Below, piece by piece: positions 1-11,693 of a DNA stretch of 64,000 bases. Below the pieces are notes generated by a model, which made no database searches, had not been told where the DNA came from, and saw only the letters and a list, made by a program, of their open reading frames with translations. Within the stretch, counting starts at the first letter, position 1. Each line of letters opens with the position of its first letter. This DNA comes from Conus ventricosus. Lineage: Eukaryota; Mollusca; Gastropoda; Neogastropoda; Conidae. The translations under genes were made by a program, and so were the position numbers. Location: assembly GCA_018398815.1 (NCBI GenBank), contig CM031610.1, positions 31,451,985 to 31,515,984 on the forward strand, given 5' to 3'.

Positions 1-20
1 ATATATATATATATATATAA
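1..20. repeat. (AT)n microsatellite
   Basis: Pure AT dinucleotides run from the window edge. They directly abut a relic (21-146) that ends in a hammerhead-core-like box on the minus strand. The related sequence at 3190-3275 is also bordered by (TA)n. Confidence 0.9.
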
Positions 21-96
21 TCAGAGTTAAAAAGCCACTCAGAACGTTAAAAGTGCTCAACCATGTAGGGAGCGACATACCAGTTTAAAATAGGAT

Positions 97-146
97 TTTT
101 AAAATGTAGTAGCTTGTTTCCAGCTAAAACGCTCTCCTCAGGAAAC
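97..146 (-). other. degenerate hammerhead-ribozyme-like sequence
   Basis: Read on the minus strand, the core box CTGAGGA (complement of 135-141) is followed by GAGC, a six-base loop, GCTG and GAAAC (complement of 116-120). This is the order C3-A9 core, helix II, G12-A15.1 of a hammerhead. Helix II closes with a G-G mismatch, and the helix III hairpin present in the related copy at 3231-3275 is lost. It therefore looks like a decayed relative of that copy. It sits exactly at the 5' truncation point of the Penelope-like coding region. Confidence 0.4.
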
Positions 147-1332
147 CGCCATCAGGTACTTTTTACAGTCCCATCTGCAGACAAAGACACCCCCAATTGA
201 GAGAGTCCTTGAAGTGGTGAGACACATTTTACAAAACAACGTGTTCCACTTTGAGGACATCATCTATAAACAAGAATTCGGGACAGCAATGGGAACCCCT
301 ATGGCCCCCACCGTGGCAAACATCTTCATGGGATGGTTAGAGGACAGCCTGCTCACTCAGAGCCCCATCATCGTCGACAGCTGCTTCTGGAGACGGTTCA
401 TAGATGACATTTTTCTATTGTGGACCAAAACTCAGGAGGAACTTGATCAGTTCATTGAATTCATCAACACTTTCCATCCCACTGTCAAGTTCACCAGTCA
501 GTCATCACCTGTCTCCATCCCCTTCCTGGACATCAACATCATCCTCAAGGAAGGCTTCCTCCATACAGATCTTTTCTCAAAACCAACAGACGCCCATGCA
601 TACCTACATGCTTCCTCTTGTCATCCCAAGGTATGCAAAAACAACATACCATTCAGCCAGATGCTACGCGCTCGCAGGTTATGCTCGACAGACGAAGCCT
701 TCACCCTTCGCTGCCAAGAGATCGCCAAGCACTTTCAACGTAGAGGGTACAGTACCTACACCATCCAGAAAGCCATGGAAAGAGTCAGCAGCATCCCACG
801 TAATGAGACCCTCGAATACAGGCCCCAAACTCCCAAGAAGAGGGTCCCGTTCATCATCACTCACAACCCTGCCAACCCTCCTCTACGTCAGTGGCTGCAA
901 CAACAGCAACCAGCTTTACATGAAAGCAACAAGATGAAACAAGCCATGCCAGAGCTCCCCATAGTAGGAGAAAGAAATTCAAATAGTCTACGAAACATCC
1001 TGATGCCTTCCATGCTTCCTCCACAAGAACCATCCACTGACAACCCTGGAAGCCACAGATGTATTCGAAAACGCTGTGTCATCTGTAAGGAGCATGTAGT
1101 AGAGACACGTCAGCTCACCAGTGATGTTAGTGGCGAGACATTCACCATTCGCCATGAGATGTCCTGCAGCACAAGAAACATCGTGTACCTGCTCTACTGC
1201 ACCAAATGCAAGGGAGCTCAATACGTAGGAGAAACACGCAACTCGCTCAAACAACGCTTTTACTTACATAGGTCACACATCCAGAACAATACAGGCACCC
1301 ACGTCACACATCATTTCAACTGGTACAACTAA
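142..1332 (+). pseudogene. Penelope-like RT plus GIY-YIG endonuclease, truncated
   Basis: The open frame runs upstream of the first possible start, so this is a fragment and not a gene with its own initiation. RT features in order: a GTAMGTPMAP block (about 280-310), the catalytic FIDD (397-408) and a downstream FLDINI block. The C-terminal part has a CxxC-type segment (RKRCVICKEH) and then the GIY-YIG endonuclease core, with IVYLLYC and QYVGETRNSLKQR near 1180-1260. Penelope-like elements use these two activities for target-primed integration. The frame stops at HHFNWYN, earlier than family members normally do. No internal stop is present, so the copy is fairly young. Confidence 0.8.
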
Positions 1333-1344
1333 CAAAGTGAAAAC

Positions 1345-1345
<1 letters not shown>

Positions 1346-1418
<73 letters not shown>

Positions 1419-1488
1419 GACAGACAGACAGACAGAGACAGACAGAGAGAGAATGAGAGAGAGAGAGAGAAAGAGAGAGGGGGGGGGG
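1346..1488 (+). repeat. (GA)n/(CAGA)n purine tract
   Basis: Long GAGA run with interspersed GACA units and a closing G9 run. It interrupts the Penelope-like element right after its stop codon. The serine/leucine-rich frames on the minus strand here are microsatellite translations. Confidence 0.9.
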
Positions 1489-1654
1489 CTGTTAGTATAT
1501 TGGTGGGGGTGGGGAGTGACAAAATAATAACAGGATGGTGTGTTAGACTTTGCATCACTTGGTGATGACATTACTGTCATGACGCAAGTTTTCTTTTAGC
1601 ATCGACCTGATGATGTCACTCCACTTTTGACGTGACTACACAGTCTGTCGTCCT

Positions 1655-1684
1655 TGAAAAAGAGCAGCCGCTCGAAATATCGGA
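1655..1684 (+). other. TTGAAAAA / hairpin / GAAA box
   Basis: CTTGAAAAA is followed by GAGC, loop AGCC, GCTC and GAAA. The layout mimics helix II of a hammerhead with its flanking core, but the 5' core is not CUGANGA. It is probably a decayed terminal motif of the Penelope-like element. A sibling of the same form occurs at 42988-43013. Confidence 0.35.
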
Positions 1685-1723
1685 TTATATTTGTTTACAT
1701 TGCTTGTTTGCCTTTTTACTTCA

Positions 1724-2976
<1,253 letters not shown>

Positions 2977-3002
2977 ATCTGTCTGTCTGTCTATAGCAGG
3001 TC

Positions 3003-3127
3003 GGAGTCATGAACCGGGTGTGGCCCAACCCCCCTAGAGTGTCAGGAGATAAGGGCCGAAACACTTGCTTGAAGGGGGCTTCTCTTCTGAGGACTCTCTG
3101 CTGCCACGCTCTCCACGAGTTTCTTTC

Positions 3128-3128
<1 letters not shown>
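3003..3128 (+). mobile_element. 5'-truncated copy of a tRNA-derived SINE (body and tail)
   Basis: This stretch is almost identical to 36416-36541 (same GGAGTCATGAACCGGGTG start, GGCCGAAACACTTG middle and CACGAGTTTCTTTCT end). There it forms the body and tail of a SINE with a tRNA-like head. The head is missing here. The tail runs straight into a (TA)n microsatellite. The high identity between copies 33 kb apart suggests recent activity. Confidence 0.8.

Positions 3129-3191
<63 letters not shown>
3129..3191 (+). repeat. (TA)n microsatellite at SINE tail
   Basis: About 60 bp of pure TA follow the SINE 3' end. Confidence 0.95.
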
Positions 3192-3196
<5 letters not shown>

Positions 3197-3230
3197 TGTT
3201 AAAAATATTATTAAAATGAAGTGCTAAAAT

Positions 3231-3275
3231 TCATCTACAAGCTTGTTTCAAGATATGTCTCTCTCCTCAGGATGA
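3231..3275 (-). ncRNA. type I hammerhead ribozyme
   Basis: On the minus strand every conserved hammerhead element is present in order. Helix I 5' strand is UCAUC (complement of 3271-3275). The core is CUGAGGA (3264-3270). Helix II is GAGA, loop GACAUA, UCUU (3250-3263). Then comes GAA (3247-3249) and a closed helix III ACA-AGCU-UGU (3237-3246), so A15.1 pairs U16.1. H17 is A (3236), and helix I returns as GAUGA (3231-3235). Helices II and III are closed and helix I is open, which defines type I. The cleavage triplet is GUA. Small type I hammerheads occur in animal Penelope-like elements and retrozymes; which carrier this belonged to is unclear. Confidence 0.8.
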
Positions 3276-3332
3276 TATATATATATATAGAGAGAGAGAG
3301 AGATGTGTGTGTATGTGTGTGTGTGTCTCCTC
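3276..3332 (+). repeat. TA/GA/GT short compound repeat
   Basis: TATATA, GAGAGA and GTGTGT runs lie between the hammerhead and the transporter exon. They leave only a weak polypyrimidine tract before the presumed splice acceptor at 3371-3372. Confidence 0.8.
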
Positions 3333-3372
3333 TCTATTTATATGTATGTGATTGATATGTGTGTGTATCAAG

Positions 3373-3753
3373 GTGTGCACGGCCAAAGATGCCAACGTGT
3401 CGGAGGACCAGCTGCTCCTGCTGAGCATCTACCTGGGCGTGGGCTTCGTGGCGGGCTGCACGGCGCTGGGCTACCTCACCGTGCGGACCAGCGCCGACTG
3501 CTTCATCTGCCGGCGACACCTCGTGCAGACGGCGGCCGTGGCCGGCGGGGCCTTGACCTTGCTGCTCGTGCTGGCGCGAGACGCTAGCGCCTACTCGCTG
3601 TACGCCTGGGCCTATGGGGCGGTGGCCGGGGCCTACTACTTGGGCCTGAAGCTGTACACCCTGGAGCTGGTGCACCAGCAGCTGATGGAGCGGGCCTGGA
3701 GCTTCATGTCCGCCGTGCAGTGCTTCCCCTTTCTCTTCGGGGCGCTGTGGCCA
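3373..3753 (+). CDS. monocarboxylate-transporter-like protein (SLC16 type), internal exon
   Basis: This GC-rich exon encodes about 127 residues with at least three hydrophobic segments: LLLLSIYLGVGFVAGCTALG, a VAGGALTLLLVLA segment and YAWAYGAVAGAYYLGLKLYT. They are followed by an LELVHQQLMERAWSF loop and FLFGALWP. The order and the GP/GW-like block resemble TM8-TM11 of MCT-type major facilitator transporters, which carry monocarboxylates with protons across the plasma membrane. Substrate is not predictable. The acceptor is AG at 3371-3372. The donor is odd: CCA|GTGAGT leaves phase 0, while the next exon needs one extra base, exactly what CCAG|GTGAGT would give. Upstream exons (N-terminal half) are not in the window. 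Confidence 0.6.
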
Positions 3754-4829
3754 GTGAGTCTTCGCTCCGAAAGTTTGCAGTAGTGCTGAGACTGGGAAAA
3801 CAAGCCTTCTCTTAAAGAATCTGTCGTCATGACTTCTGTCCCAAGTGTTATCCCCGTTTGTTAATAATTGGCCGAGCAGGTAGAAGACCACACGCCGCAA
3901 TTAGGATTTTACACTAAAACATTATACAATCCATAAATTTGAGCCAGCATTTAATGGTAAACTGATACTTGATCAAAAGAACAACTCCCCATTAAGTATT
4001 TCCCTTGTTTTTGGGGATCTTCACCGATGAAATCACAATCTTCAAGTACATGACCTTCCTCTTAGTTGACACACATTTTAGGCCTTCGCACTCACCCGTG
4101 ACACTATCTTTGCGCCAGCTTCAAGAGCGCAAAATAATCCCATTCCTTTGATTTTAATCTGTCTGCTTGGAACCACCTGGTTTGTACCTTGATGGCCATA
4201 CGAAAGAAAATGAAGAGAATCAACTTTCAGATACGATAAAAAAAATTATCAAAACAATCCAGTTGCGCCAGTCTATAAATACTCGACTCCTTAACACAAG
4301 GCCTTGGTACATAACTTTTTGGTGTGCAGCCAGAATGGAAGAATTTATGTCCTGCAGAATTAGTTTGCAACGATCCTCACCAGCTGTCGTCTCCATCTCA
4401 GTCTTTTCTTGTTCTAGTTTCGGACTTTTTCCCTTGCATTGTTAAGTGCCACCCCCCCCCCCCCCCCCCCCTGTACACACCCACACCCAAGCACGACCCT
4501 AAGCAGCCCCTGCACTACCGTCTGCAATGAGCAGTTAATATCGAGTCACAATGAGACAAACCCACAGATTGCTGCCGAGTTAAGCCTACTTAAGTAGTAT
4601 TCAGAGGTACTTGCGCAGGGCGCGAATTGCTAAGCATCGGGCCCTACTGTTAAGTCATGGAGACGGCGTGAGTGATAGTCTCCCTCCGGAGGGTGCCTCC
4701 ACGTCCATCCAACGACAGTCACATGAACTGAACAATACCGATGACGATCGACACAAATTCACCACAGTTACGAACATGAAGAGAAAATCGGAACTCGGGT
4801 CATCTCGAGAGCAGGACATGAAATGACAC

Positions 4830-4914
4830 AGAATATGAGACTTTTTTTTTTTTTTTAGCATACTGATCAGTGAGGATTAGGATGATGAACTTGACGCTGT
4901 GGAATTTCATTCTG
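4830..4914 (-). repeat. right arm of perfect 85-bp inverted repeat
   Basis: Exact reverse complement of 2892-2976. Its outer flank continues into the interspersed repeat at 4922-5065. The outer flank of the left arm is a TA microsatellite, so the duplicated segment ends at position 4914. Confidence 0.95.
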
Positions 4915-4921
4915 ATTTTTA

Positions 4922-5065
4922 GACTACATTACAGGTCTGTACTCTATGTTTCCTTTAAGATCAAAGCCTAGCGTCAACCAAGCCCGAGAGGTACACTTAT
5001 CAGCATTGTTGATTAAAGAATTTGCGAAACACTCTCAGAGACACGTTCACTAAGTGAATGAAATA
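4922..5065 (+). repeat. old interspersed repeat, copy 1
   Basis: Similar over its length to 20150-20284: both share CTGTACTCTATG, a TTTCCTTT-like block, AGAGACAC and AAGTGRATGAAA. Judged by eye at about two-thirds identity. Family unknown; no coding potential. Confidence 0.55.
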
Positions 5066-5570
5066 TGGCTATCTTCATTTTAGCTTTTAGCGCACTGTGG
5101 GTAGGAGCCAGTCGGGGCCAAAAAGACCTGCAAATCAGTGCGATTCAAACCCACAACTCCCTGCATGCAAGCAGTTGTCAGCTTAGTGTTAAAAACTGCT
5201 CTAGTTGTCATTTCGTATTGAACGCCATGTTGTTTGATTCTGTTGATGTTTCCATTGTCTTTCAGCTAATCGGTCAATATCTAATTGCCTTAACGAATGT
5301 CATAAAATACTTGATCAAAAACAAGACTTCTTATTCATTGTTATCATTACAATGGGAATATGCATGACAGTCGCGCGGTTTTGTTTTATCTTTTTTTTTT
5401 GGTTTTGTCGGTTTTTTTGGGTTTTTTTTTTTTTTTTTTGGGGGGGGGTGGTTGTTTTTTGTTTTTTGGGGGGAGCAAGGGAGACTAAGAAAGAGGGGTA
5501 ACAATAACGAAAAATGCCCTTCAGGTGATACGTGATCAGTGGGACTAATGCGCACGGTGGTCTGTTACAG

Positions 5571-6289
5571 GCTATCTGAAAACGGCCTATTCTTCAGCCA
5601 GCGCAGCATACGTCTTCTCAGGCGTGACCATGGTCGTGGGAGGTCTGTTGTTTTACGCCATGCCCTACTTCGAGCGCCACCCGTCCAACCACGTCATCCT
5701 GCAGAAGCAGAGCAGTGTCAGCTCCTCCAACATGACCGCTGAAGCCGCAGCGTTGCTGGAGCTCGATCTGACAGAGGGTGGCGCCACCTGTAAGAACGCC
5801 AACCACGCCCAGTGCGTCATGGCCAACCGCGGCCCCAGGAACGAAGGGAGCAGAGGCAGCAAGGACGGGGACCTGGGCATGACGCAAGGGTCCGGCTCAT
5901 CGCAACACTGTAAAGAGCGCGAGCGCAACGGCAGCAAAGCGTCCATGCTGTCCAAGATAGCGGAAGAAAAAGATGGCAGCCGCAGCTGCTCTGCTGAAGC
6001 CACGTGCGGCGCTGCTTCTTGCAGCAGGAGGAGCAACTCGTTGGAGAGGCGGAACCGGCAGGAGGGGGGTGGGGACCTGACTGCGGACGGGCCTTCTGAC
6101 GGCACCTTCTCCAACAAGACGGACAAGTCCAGTGGTGCTTCCAGCAAGACTGTGGACAGCAGCAAGAAGAGCAAGAAGAACGAAGTGAGGATCGATTACT
6201 TTGACCCGCCCAGTCAGGAGAAGGAGTCCACGGCCACCGTGTCCTACGATAGTGACCTCTACATCAACCTGTGTGAGGCGCAAGTCTAG
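5571..6289 (+). CDS. monocarboxylate-transporter-like protein, terminal exon
   Basis: The acceptor TTACAG ends at 5570. After two bases that complete a split codon, the frame reads YLKTAYSSASAAYVFSGVTM and a hydrophobic VVGGLLFYAMPYF segment, which fits the last transmembrane helix of an MCT. A roughly 190-residue hydrophilic tail rich in Ser, Lys, Glu and Asn (about 5680-6280) follows, with basic KKSKKNE near the end and a TAG stop at 6287-6289. Such long, disordered cytoplasmic tails are common in SLC16 proteins. The phase does not match the exon at 3373-3753 unless one base is missing at that donor, or a small exon in between is unrecognised. Confidence 0.6.
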
Positions 6290-6438
6290 ACAAGCCGTAG
6301 AGGACTAGTAAGAAACTCTAGTTCTTCGTCTGGAGATGTCGGATCACAATGATCTTTTTACTCTTGGATAAAGTTAAACAAAATCACAAGCTACTACTGA
6401 TGACGTACAGAGTGTGTTATGTGTGGATGAAAATACAA

Positions 6439-6561
6439 AGTGCATAACATACTGGTCATCATAGGTGTGTGGACAGGGAAGTGCATAACATACTGGTCAT
6501 CATAGGTGTGTGGACAGGGAAGTGCATAACATACTGGTCATCATAGGTGTGTGGACAGGGA
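6439..6561 (+). repeat. 41-bp unit, three perfect tandem copies
   Basis: Units at 6439-6479, 6480-6520 and 6521-6561 are identical and begin AGTGCATAACATACTGG. The array lies about 150 bp after the transporter stop codon. The identity implies recent expansion or active homogenisation. Confidence 0.95.
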
Positions 6562-7509
6562 AGCGGAGTAATCTGCTGCAAAGAGGTCGACAGCTTTCCA
6601 TTCTGATCCTTGCAACTGCCTGGCGGTGATAGTTTTCGGGACGTTCTTTTGAGATCCTAGTGTTTGAAACAGAAAAAAGTGCGTACATACACGCACATCA
6701 TCATCACTTAAAACGCAGGTCAACGCAGAGAAGAAGGCCTCTTGGAAATTTTCAGCTAAACTGTTTTTGAAATAAAAGCGATAAATGTTAACTATATCAT
6801 GTAAGTAATGTGTGTTGCTTATTTTTCTAAGGAGTTCGAGCAACTTTTCACCAGAGGGTGATAGTTGTATGTAATTTAAAAAGTCAAAACGAATGGAGAA
6901 CGGGCCAGAAAAATATTTTCGAAAACTATAGGAAAAGTATCCATCTTTACACCAAACCTGTTGGGAACATACAGAAATATTGTCCGTAAATAACTAGTTC
7001 CAGACATACAGAGATCAGGCACTGCTCACTGACAACGGACATTCTTCAGATACAGCGCATTTGAAGACAAGTGTCGGTGACAGAAGTACTGTAGAAAGCG
7101 TGAAGAAAACTGACATTCAATCAAAAGTAATTGTCTTACTATTTTGTCTGATTGTTGTTGTTAGGTGTTTTTTTCCAACAGATCAGACCTGTAATCACGA
7201 AAAGACTAAATATAGATATACTTAAAACAATTGATAAACTTTCACTTTGATAAGCCAAGGTTAATGTCAGTCTGTCATGAATTTTGTGGGATGCAAACGC
7301 CTTTTGATGATCTGTTTACAAGCTTTAACTGTGCTGGCCTTCTCACCATCAAAACATTTATGTCGATTCAGATCATATTCCATTAACCTAGCTTACATCT
7401 CTGATGACGTGGGTTTATAACGACATTGCCATATACCCGCATGTGCATAGCGTTTGCTGGTTTTAGCATTGAAAGTTAATAGTTTTATTATGTGTATATG
7501 AAGTTAACC

Positions 7510-7515
7510 AATAAA
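7510..7515 (+). terminator. AATAAA polyadenylation signal candidate
   Basis: Canonical hexamer followed by the GT-rich CGTTTCCAGTTGTGTTTGG. It is the best candidate for the end of the transporter transcript. Confidence 0.4.
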
Positions 7516-8308
7516 GTCGTTTCCAGTTGTGTTTGGTGCCAGTAATCAACGGTTTTAGTTTGTATAGGATTCATTTTTATCAAGTTCGTATGACGTTATC
7601 ATTGCTTCAATACGGCACCCACCAACACAGAACAATGCCAGTTTGGCGCAGATGTGTCCCCCAAAGTAACTTTCAACAATTGTGGTTTAAAAGTGCGTTG
7701 AACAATTAAAAGACACATTCTATCCTTTTCCTGAAAGGACACAATTTAAGTGACTTGTTATGATGGAAACATTAAGTTAGAGCTGTGCTACCGAACTCCT
7801 TCCACCCTCTGTTATTACTCCTGTCATACGGATCGCATCTTTTTTCTTTCTTTTTTCTTTTCTTTTCTTCTTTTTTTTTTTTTTGTTGTGTGTATAAAAC
7901 AAGGATTTCTAGAAGACTTCATCTGCATGATTGTTCGTGGACAACAAATCTTATGATTTCTTTCCTTTCCGACTCCATTGCCCGTTATGTCTCAATGCTT
8001 TATATTTGTACACCAAGCTCTAAATGTTGTAAAACGTGTTCCTTTTTTATGTTACTTTGTCGTCAGAAATGGTTGTAGTAACTGAATGCGTTTTGGACAG
8101 ACACACATCTGAGTTTAAAGCTGGAGTGAAGGCTGGGCACTCTTCCCACAAGATCTGGACCTACGGGCGTGTTGTTTGGCTTGGACCTGATGTGCCTCTG
8201 AGGACAACGCATTATCTTACCTAATTTGTTTTAGGCCAGCGGATGTACAGTCTCGCCATGTGTTTGTCAGAAAGTGGCACTCAGCTACTCTTATTCTGCG
8301 CAAGTGCG

Positions 8309-8309
<1 letters not shown>

Positions 8310-8370
<61 letters not shown>
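8310..8370 (+). repeat. (GT)n microsatellite
   Basis: About 30 uninterrupted GT units. Confidence 0.95.
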
Positions 8371-8372
<2 letters not shown>

Positions 8373-9148
8373 ATAACTGTTTTTAGTTCAAAACTGGCCG
8401 GCTCACAGTGGAATGTGTCTGCTGACCTTCACATATATTCATAGTGCACATCAGAAAAAATCACCAGATGTCCTTAAAACTATCCCCATAGGCGTTGCTG
8501 AAAGGTGAGATTTACGTCTTATTAGCCTTTGTCTCTGAAGAACAGGTTTGCTTGTTTTTTCCCGGACCGAAATATGTCAGGGGTGGTCAGCTTACTCGAC
8601 ATTGACTTTCTATATTCCAACCAGTGACAAATTGTGATTCATCCTCCCCACTTTGTGACTCGTGTATAGATTGGTAACCAGTCTCTGAGCTTTTTGTTTG
8701 GTTCCACTAAATCCTGGCGTTAAATATCCATTTTCTCGGTGCAGGCATAAGTCTGAAGGGCTTGCTTCGATGAGATGTGTTGGATGGGTGTACTTGGTCG
8801 GTGGGATGATTGGTTAGAGGATTGTTGGTTATCGCTCAGTCATTACATGAAATCTGTTGCTTGTCTGCGATCCCCCCCAAAAAAATAGAGAGAATGTTGT
8901 CACTTCTTAATCTAATATTGCCTTGGAAGTAGATTAATGCTTCTCGTGCGACTTATGTTTATACTTTCCAGGATGGTGGTGCCACAGCATCATACGCTTC
9001 AATCTGTTCCTTATTGAATTATATGCTGTTGATAGTGCAAACCCATTGAAAGGTACCTATCTCCCAGAGTTGCAGCCGCCTGACTCCGCTGGTCAGTTTT
9101 CTTGTAGATATTACATTTAGGCCTATAAGTGTGTCGTTTCTGCTGGTG

Positions 9149-9149
9149 C

Positions 9150-9215
<66 letters not shown>
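9149..9215 (+). repeat. (GT)n microsatellite
   Basis: About 32 GT units after a short GCGT start. Confidence 0.95.
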
Positions 9216-9216
<1 letters not shown>

Positions 9217-9398
9217 TTTGAAAGATTCACGTTCATTAACTGAACTGATAGATACATCCGAACTAAGACAGCTCAAAAGTGGCGCCTTGTCGTCAGTGTA
9301 TGCGCTCGCCTGCTCTCTGGGCCCCAGATGTCCAGTTGCCTTCCGGTCTCCAATTTAAATGACGTTTAACCCACATTCATGATGTCTGCTGTGCATTA

Positions 9399-9400
<2 letters not shown>

Positions 9401-9446
<46 letters not shown>
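9401..9446 (+). repeat. (GT)n microsatellite
   Basis: 23 GT units. Confidence 0.95.
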
Positions 9447-9448
<2 letters not shown>

Positions 9449-11278
9449 ATAAACATTACTTTTGCAAACATTTGTCACATTTGGTGGCGCTTTGACCATC
9501 CACTATCAATTCTGTGGTAAAAACTGAGAAATAGTCCAGCATTAATGTTGATTGGCTTTGTGTCTTCATTGAAGATTCGCCGACTTTCATCAGTATTGGC
9601 TTCTGTCGTGTAATTGTAGGCTTGTTCAAGATTCTTTTTTTATGGTTGTGTGGAATCGGAAAGGCAGTGGACTATACATACGTGAAGACTTGACTTTGTC
9701 ACTTTGAAGGATCACAGACTGACGATGTCATCTTTATCATGAATTGCCAGCATATGACTATAAGCAGCGTACATGACCTCTCGCCCAGTTTGACTTTGAT
9801 TTCGTCGTTCAGACAATTAAGTAGCTCATGTTTTAAGGAATAGCCGTAATATCAGCAGATGTCGCATGATTCGCTTGAGGGCAACCGCAGTCGAACAGTG
9901 AGTCCTTCAGTAAAGCCTTAGGATAACTTTGCTGGTCGTCTGGACCGTAGAACTCTCCAATAAAGAGACCTACACAGTAATTTGCATCATCTACCGGTTA
10001 CTGATACCTGAGAAGTAGAGTCTCGATCTCGAAGCGAGGAGACACTGATTTACAAAGCTTTCTGTGAGGCTTGGAACTTACGTCTGTCATTTCTCATATT
10101 TACTTGATCGATTAACTTTAATATTGCACGTGTGACAAACTCTGTGGATACGGGTTGCAGTCATCTCATATTTACCAAACTTCCCAAGTGTGCTACAAAG
10201 CACATTGGCTTTGTTTTGTTTTTTTTTAGGCGACATGCCTATTACTCTTCTTTCTTGGAGCTAGAAAATGCACACGTATTTGAAGATCGCGAAAGAACAC
10301 GAAACTTCTCACAGAAGCTAACCGTGACAGGATCGCATCCACAATGCATGTTGAAGAATGTACGATGTACATCACGATGCATATTAAAGAATGTACGTCC
10401 TGTTTGCTGACAAAAATTCCCTGACTTCATGGTGCTTTAACAGTTCACAGAGGCGCCACACCAAGTCCTCATCACAGCAGTTACTAGCATAGCGTTTCCA
10501 TTTTGACGTTCTTTCATCTCATCATACTCCACATCAACTTACTTTAAACAGACACAGACTGTAACGACATGGGTCACATCGAAGATAAATAATAAAGGAA
10601 GAAAAAGTGTAGTAAGAAGCATGCTCGAAATAATGCCAGCTAGTCTCAGTGTAAATTGGTTGGTTACATGAGGTGCAATGCACGGTTTACGAATTTGTTC
10701 AGTTCTATATATAAGCCTATCTCTCGTATGTGAGATGTAACAGATGACAGAAGATAGCATCATCCATACTGGCTGTTTCCGTTACTCTAATAAAAGGATG
10801 TTTGGGACGAATTGAGTCTGTAGTATGACGAGATTTTCACTCACAAGTGGAATACAGGCCTACAACACAGAAGCAGAAAATTCGGTGTTTGAAAACTATC
10901 CATTTAAGTTCTGAGTTGACACACTCTGTGACAAATTCATGTTATGAGCTTGTATTGTTTAAGTATGTTTGTGCAGTTTCAGGAAGTGTTGTCAAGGGAA
11001 AGAGGGGGGACTGGAGGCGAGAGGTGGGCTGAGGTTAGAAGATGTATCAGCATACAAACGGCGCAAGCCCTACTGTTTGATTTCCTTCTTTTTCCATCAG
11101 AACAGTGTACAGGCGACATCCATTGTTATCTCGGTTTTTTCCGGTGTGCACCTTCATGCAAGTTTCTTTATACTTCGATGTTCATTTGTTTTCCACTCTG
11201 CATGCAGGCGCTTACATGTGCGTACCTTTGTCTGTGAGGGAGTGGTGAGGGGGTGAGCGAGTACCATTTTATCATGAT

Positions 11279-11312
<34 letters not shown>

Positions 11313-11388
11313 GATAGAGATTGTACCAATGCATGTATGTGTGTGTGTGTGTGCGCGCGCGCGCGCGCGCGTATGTGTGTGTGTGTAA
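11279..11388 (+). repeat. (GA)n(CAGA)n and (GT)n(GC)n repeats
   Basis: A GA/GACA run at 11279-11321 is followed after a short gap by GT, then 16 bp of alternating GC, then GT. The alternating purine-pyrimidine GC/GT block can adopt left-handed DNA in principle. Confidence 0.9.
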
Positions 11389-11653
11389 CTACTTTGAAAG
11401 TAGGCTGTTTTTCTTAAATATTCTATAATAGTTGAACAAAACCTTTGATTTTGATTTGCTGCGTCACGAGAAAATAACCAGCATTAAACAGAACTTTTGT
11501 CGGATGGTGATAGTCGAGTACTTCCTAGACTGAAAAAAAACAAGGAAAAGAAAAAACGGTTCGACAAAAAAGTGCAGAATCAGAGCTGCAATCTTATCTT
11601 TTTACAGAGTGAAATGATGAGTCGGATGAACACACATTCCGATTATACAGAGA

Positions 11654-11693
11654 AACTCCGTGCTAACGATGTGAACTCCGTGCTAACGATGTG
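11654..11693 (+). repeat. 20-bp perfect tandem duplication
   Basis: Two identical 20-mers, 11654-11673 and 11674-11693, each beginning AACTCCGTGC. Confidence 0.9.

Larger units (their letters stand above)
142..1720 (+). mobile_element. Penelope-like retroelement, truncated copy
   Basis: Coding sequence for a reverse transcriptase followed by a GIY-YIG endonuclease identifies a Penelope-like element. It is 5'-truncated near position 142, where only the last third of the RT remains. It also loses the last part of the endonuclease at 1332, where the coding frame runs into a GA-rich tract. The stretch 1489-1720 is probably its 3' noncoding region and ends in a hairpin flanked by TTGAAAAA and GAAA. 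Right boundary is approximate: a GT/CT/TA microsatellite starts at 1725. Confidence 0.7.
3754..5570 (+). other. intron of the transporter-like gene
   Basis: Holds a C20 run (4452-4471), the right inverted-repeat arm, an old interspersed repeat (4922-5065) and a T/G homopolymer-rich tract (5390-5475). No further exon is recognised. Confidence 0.5.
6290..7530 (+). other. probable 3' UTR of the transporter-like gene
   Basis: No coding sequence follows the stop. The first good AATAAA on the + strand lies at 7510-7515 with a GT-rich stretch just downstream. That makes a 1.2-kb 3' UTR plausible. It contains a 41-bp triple tandem repeat. Confidence 0.4.

Noticed and set aside
5105..5200. B-box-like GGGTTTGAATC on the minus strand, possible tRNA or SINE
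   Set aside because: No A box or cloverleaf at proper spacing was found.
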